A stretch of DNA of 44,074 nt from an uncultured Spirochaetaceae bacterium (GTDB taxonomy: Bacteria; Spirochaetota; Spirochaetia; Treponematales; Treponemataceae). A program made the position numbers and the translations under genes. The notes beneath the pieces are model-generated. The model was not told the origin of the DNA and did no database searches. It saw only the letters and a program-made list of their open reading frames with translations. Shown in pieces: positions 41,207-44,074 of this stretch. Numbering within the stretch: position 1 is the stretch's first letter; each line of letters begins with the position of its first letter. The stretch is taken from positions 1 through 44,074 of the forward strand of contig CACYWZ010000015.1 in NCBI GenBank assembly GCA_902778325.1. Direction: 5' to 3'.

Positions 41207-42211
41207 ATGGCTACAATTAAAGATATTGCTCAAGAAGCAGGCGTAAGCACTGTTACAGTTTCAAACGTAATTAGAGGTGCAAAATCTCATGTTTCGCAAA
41301 AAACATACGAAAAAATCACACAACTCCTAGAAAAACATCATTACACGCCCAACATGGTGGCAAGAACTCTCGTTACAAAAAACTCTCACCTTATTGGCTT
41401 TATAAATCACTCAGAATCCTTGAGCAAAGGCGAAATCCAAGATGACCCTTTTTTTGGACTTCTTTTGCGTTCAATCGAGAGGGATTTAAGCCTGAAAAAC
41501 TATTACTTGATGACAAAAACCGTTACAAACGAAGCAGAGTTTCAAAACATTTGCGACAATTGGAATCTTGCAGGTCTAATAGTCTACGGCGTTTTTGAGG
41601 GGAGTTTTTTTAACAAACTTTCCCAGAGCAAAATCCCTTGCATCTTCATCGATTCCTATATTGCAAATAATTCTTGCTACAATGTTGGACTTGAAGACTA
41701 CAAAGGAGGCTACAATGCGACAAAATACCTCATTTCAAAAGGACACAAACAAATTGCTTTCGTCTCGCCAATAATTTTTGACACAGGCGTTGTCCACGAG
41801 CGATTTATGGGCTACAAGGACGCACTAAAAGATTTTGGAATTGACTTCAATCAAAATAACGTCCTTCAAGTTTCAACACTTTCTAGCGGAATTGCGCTCG
41901 GAGAAAAAATCGCACAGCGAAACGACATCACAGCAGTCTTTGCCACAGCAGACCTCCTCGCCCTTGGGATAATGGCAGGACTTCAGCACAAAGGAAAAAA
42001 AGTTCCAGAGGACATTTCTGTTATGGGCTTTGACGATATTTTTGAAAGCCACCTCTTTGTCCCCGCCCTTACAACAGTGCGGCAAGATGTGCGAAAGAAA
42101 GCCGAAAGCGCAGTGAACAACCTTATTGATGTGATTGAAGAAAAAGAAGTTGAAAAAAACACGATTCTCCCAATTCAAATAGTGGAGCGTGATTCTGTAA
42201 AAACGATTTAG
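41207..42211 (+). CDS. LacI-family transcriptional regulator
   Basis: This 334-residue repressor has an N-terminal LacI helix-turn-helix ATIKDIAQEAGVSTVTVSNVI, a hinge helix region YTPNMVARTL, and a periplasmic-binding-protein-like ligand domain (about 62-334) ending with the usual VMGFDDIFESHLFVPALTTV. It has its own promoter behind the operon terminator. It most likely binds the palindromes at 33233 and 35129 and responds to the sugar imported by the operon. That link is inferred from position and operator form. Confidence 0.92.
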   Translation: MATIKDIAQEAGVSTVTVSNVIRGAKSHVSQKTYEKITQLLEKHHYTPNMVARTLVTKNSHLIGFINHSESLSKGEIQDDPFFGLLLRSIERDLSLKNYYLMTKTVTNEAEFQNICDNWNLAGLIVYGVFEGSFFNKLSQSKIPCIFIDSYIANNSCYNVGLEDYKGGYNATKYLISKGHKQIAFVSPIIFDTGVVHERFMGYKDALKDFGIDFNQNNVLQVSTLSSGIALGEKIAQRNDITAVFATADLLALGIMAGLQHKGKKVPEDISVMGFDDIFESHLFVPALTTVRQDVRKKAESAVNNLIDVIEEKEVEKNTILPIQIVERDSVKTI

Positions 42212-42234
42212 GCAAAAAAACATTTTTTCTGCAC

Positions 42235-42454
42235 TCGGAATCTTTCCGAACGCTGACTCTTTGCAAAACTTACTCTCGGAACGGCTCCGAACGCTTCTTC
42301 ATTGGGAAAATGAACATCGGAGCTGCTCCGAACGCTTTTTCATTGGGAAAATGGACATCGGAACTGCTCTGAACGCTTTTTCATTGGGAAAATGAACATC
42401 GGAACGCTTCCGAACGCTCATTCATAGAGAAAGAGGCTGTCGGAACTGCTCCGA
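42235..42454. repeat. Array 4: six palindromes TCGGAA-N3-TTCCGA exactly every 41 bp
   Basis: Units start at 42235, 42276, 42317, 42358, 42399 and 42440, each exactly 41 bases after the last. All have the 6-3-6 form. Arms vary together in unit 3 (TCGGAG with CTCCGA, a compensatory pair). Each unit except the last is followed by ACGCT and a spacer with CATTGGGAAAATG-like sequence. The array fills the gap between the convergent ends of the lacI-type gene and the membrane-protein gene. Unit type is the same as the first block of array 3, nearly 10 kb away. Confidence 0.95.
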
Positions 42455-42469
42455 ACGATACTTCATTGC

Positions 42470-43165
42470 TCAAAAAGCGTTTTTCATTTTGTTTGCAAAA
42501 GAGCGCAGACGTTTTGCGGCGTTATGACTGACAAGGCGGTTTCCCGAAAGATAGCTTTCCGTGTGCTCCAAGCCGAACACCTCGATTTCAACGGGCTTGT
42601 CTGTTCCGTCAAAAAACAGCTTTCCGTTGTAGCGCTCAAAAAAGTCAGCGATTGTGTAATCGTTTTGGAACGTGTTGAAGCGGAACGTAATTTTTTCGCG
42701 CACCATTAAAAGCTCAATGTACTGCTCATAGCCGCCGCCCGTTTTGCTCCCGCCAGTTTTCTTAATTCCGATTTTTGCCGAGGCAATAGCGTCTGCGCCA
42801 TATTCTGCATATTTTGTTCTCACGCCGTTTTCGGTCAGTTGAGCTGAAGCGAACGCTGAAGCTGAGAACGTAGTGAAAATGAGCGCAAGAAAGGCGAAAA
42901 TCGCGATGTTCGCTGCGATGTGGAGTTTTTTGAAGAACAGCGATTTTTGCACAAAAAGGCGAATGCAGACAAAAAACAAAATCATTGAGGGCAAAATCAA
43001 AATGTTTTGGTCGTAATAATAGCCCAAGATTTCTTTGTGCCGCTCAAGAAAGGCGTAGTGAAGATAATCCATAATCGTTGAATAGGCAATCATTACGGCA
43101 AAAATTGCGAGGATGCCAAGCGCTCCGATTTTTCTTTTTGGTGTGTTCTCTTTTGTGTTTTCCAT
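42470..43165 (-). CDS. Membrane protein of unknown function
   Basis: This 231-residue protein has three hydrophobic segments (about 15-35, IGALGILAIFAVMIAYSTIM; 54-70, ILILPSMILFFVCIRLF; and 84-105, AANIAIFAFLALIFTTFSA). A soluble C-terminal half of about 120 residues faces one side and contains YEQYIELLMVREKITFRFN. I do not recognise the family. An in-frame extension to 43231 is rejected because GGAG lies 6 bases before the ATG at 43165. It follows the interrupted gene by 17 bases on the same strand and is probably co-transcribed with it. Confidence 0.7.
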   Translation of the reverse strand: MENTKENTPKRKIGALGILAIFAVMIAYSTIMDYLHYAFLERHKEILGYYYDQNILILPSMILFFVCIRLFVQKSLFFKKLHIAANIAIFAFLALIFTTFSASAFASAQLTENGVRTKYAEYGADAIASAKIGIKKTGGSKTGGGYEQYIELLMVREKITFRFNTFQNDYTIADFFERYNGKLFFDGTDKPVEIEVFGLEHTESYLSGNRLVSHNAAKRLRSFANKMKNAF

Positions 43166-43182
43166 TTTTTCTCCAAAATTGA

Positions 43183-44064
43183 CTAATGATTTTCCCATTC
43201 CCAAAGCCCGCTTCGAGAAGAATAATGCCATTCATCGAACGTTGAGTATCGCACGCTGAGCGAAAAGCCTGCAAAGTTTTCTGTTGCGGGAACAAACGAA
43301 TAGCGGAAGACGGCATCTTCTTTTTTTGTTTCCAAAAGATAAGAGCGCACAAGGTGTGTCTTCGGGATTTCGCTCACGAGCACTTCAAGAGAAGGCGGAT
43401 AATCACCATTATCTTCAAAATATTTTTCGACAGCGGCGATTATTTTGTTTCCGTCACAAATAAGGCGTTTTTCGCCTTTTCCCAAAGGCAAAAATTGAGA
43501 AGCCACATTCGTGATTTCGCCATAATCTTCAGTGCTTTCGTTTTTTTGCTCCTCCGCAATTTCGTCGAACAGATAAATCTGGGATTCCATAAACGAAGAA
43601 TAAACAGAAATTATTCTAAATTCCTCGTCTTTGAAAAAATAGTGAAGCCTGCCGTCAGACAAAACGAGTTTTTCCTCGTCGTTTATGCCCAGCGTGTTGC
43701 CGTCCGCCTGGCAGAAAAAAGTTTTTTTCCCTGCAATCGCAACCCCGTTCCCGCAAAGATACCTGTCAACTTTAAAACCGCCGTTCTAGCAATCAAAAAT
43801 ATAAAGCAAAAGCCCTGCCCCATTTTCAACTTGAACTCTCATTCCAGAGAGCTCTGAAATATCGTCAGTGCCAAGCGGATAGGATTTTTCCTCGCTGCAA
43901 TATTTGTACTTTACAACTCGCTGATTCCGCTCTGCGTACAAAACGTCTTCTGAAATCTTGATTTTTTTGATTTTTATACAGTCGCGCTCATTTGGTGAAT
44001 CATCAAAAATGCAAAGAATTCCGTTTTCGTCGATTTGCCAGCATTTTATCGGAGAGGCAATCAT
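43183..44064 (-). pseudogene. Uncharacterised gene split by an in-frame TAG stop
   Basis: A frame starting at 44064 (AAAGGA site 5 bases upstream) encodes 92 residues beginning MIASPIKCWQIDENG and ending LLLYIFDC, then TAG (43788-43786). The same frame continues without further stops for 200 codons to 43183, reading NGGFKVDRYLCGNGVAIAG just after the TAG. The downstream part is protein-like and includes LVLSDGRLHYFFKDEEFRII and ends WEWENH. The whole would be about 293 residues. A TTG at 43662 could restart translation but leaves 41 codons untranslated. I recognise no domain. A nonsense mutation, a sequencing error or programmed readthrough would all fit. Confidence 0.7.
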
Positions 44065-44074
44065 TTTTCCTTTT

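Overview
The window looks like a chromosome segment of a gut- or rumen-type Treponema or a close spirochaete relative. This rests on overall character (about 40% G+C, treponeme-like trigger factor and exported-protein styles, a GGGtGRT/scaffold pair, saccharolytic ABC and GH operons). I could not run a search, so the genus is an inference.

Layout. 1-2342: a divergent pair of housekeeping units, an Fe-S scaffold-like protein with a GGGtGRT protein on the minus strand and enolase on the plus strand. 2813-13487: a type I restriction-modification locus (hsdR first, half-size hsdS in the middle, hsdM last) with at least four foreign modules between its subunit genes: an Xre/ImmA-peptidase/PIN triad, a SEFIR-domain protein, a RhuM-family gene and a Kiwa-like kwaA-kwaB pair. 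Most of these inserts are much more AT-rich than the hsd genes. A short GC-rich hairpin element sits between two of them. 13916-16211: a membrane adenylate cyclase, a histidine phosphatase and a small protein. 16256-18412 (minus): two exported envelope proteins, one with a SPOR domain. 18762-24489: two sugar-modification genes (CapD/FlaA1-like dehydratase, DegT aminotransferase) followed by three subunits of a xanthine-dehydrogenase-like molybdoenzyme. 24785-27586 (minus): ruvA-ruvB-queA with overlapping ends. 27767-28156: tRNA-Lys, tRNA-Leu and two identical tRNA-Gly genes. 28239-29603: trigger factor. 29725-32673: a TPP riboswitch with an attenuator ahead of a thiamine-precursor ABC transporter operon. 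33318-42211: an LplABC-type sugar ABC transporter, GH31 and GH13 enzymes and a LacI regulator, with two operator-like palindromes. 42470-44064 (minus): a membrane protein and a gene split by an in-frame TAG.

The most unusual structure is not a gene. Four gene-end intergenic regions (2476-2736, 24488-24750, 32703-33040, 42235-42454) each hold six to nine short palindromes spaced 39-43 bp apart, about four turns of the helix. Three of the four share a 6-3-6 arm-spacer-arm design, but the palindrome sequence differs between arrays and even switches within one array. Two smaller arrays (13634-13721 and 18596-18663) repeat at 22 and 23 bp. I do not recognise a described family with these properties.

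The second unusual observation is that both tRNA-Gly copies carry GTGC where elongator tRNAs carry GTTC (GT-pseudouridine-C) and have A in place of the first D-loop G. These are the two positions known to be altered in staphylococcal cell-wall glycyl-tRNAs.
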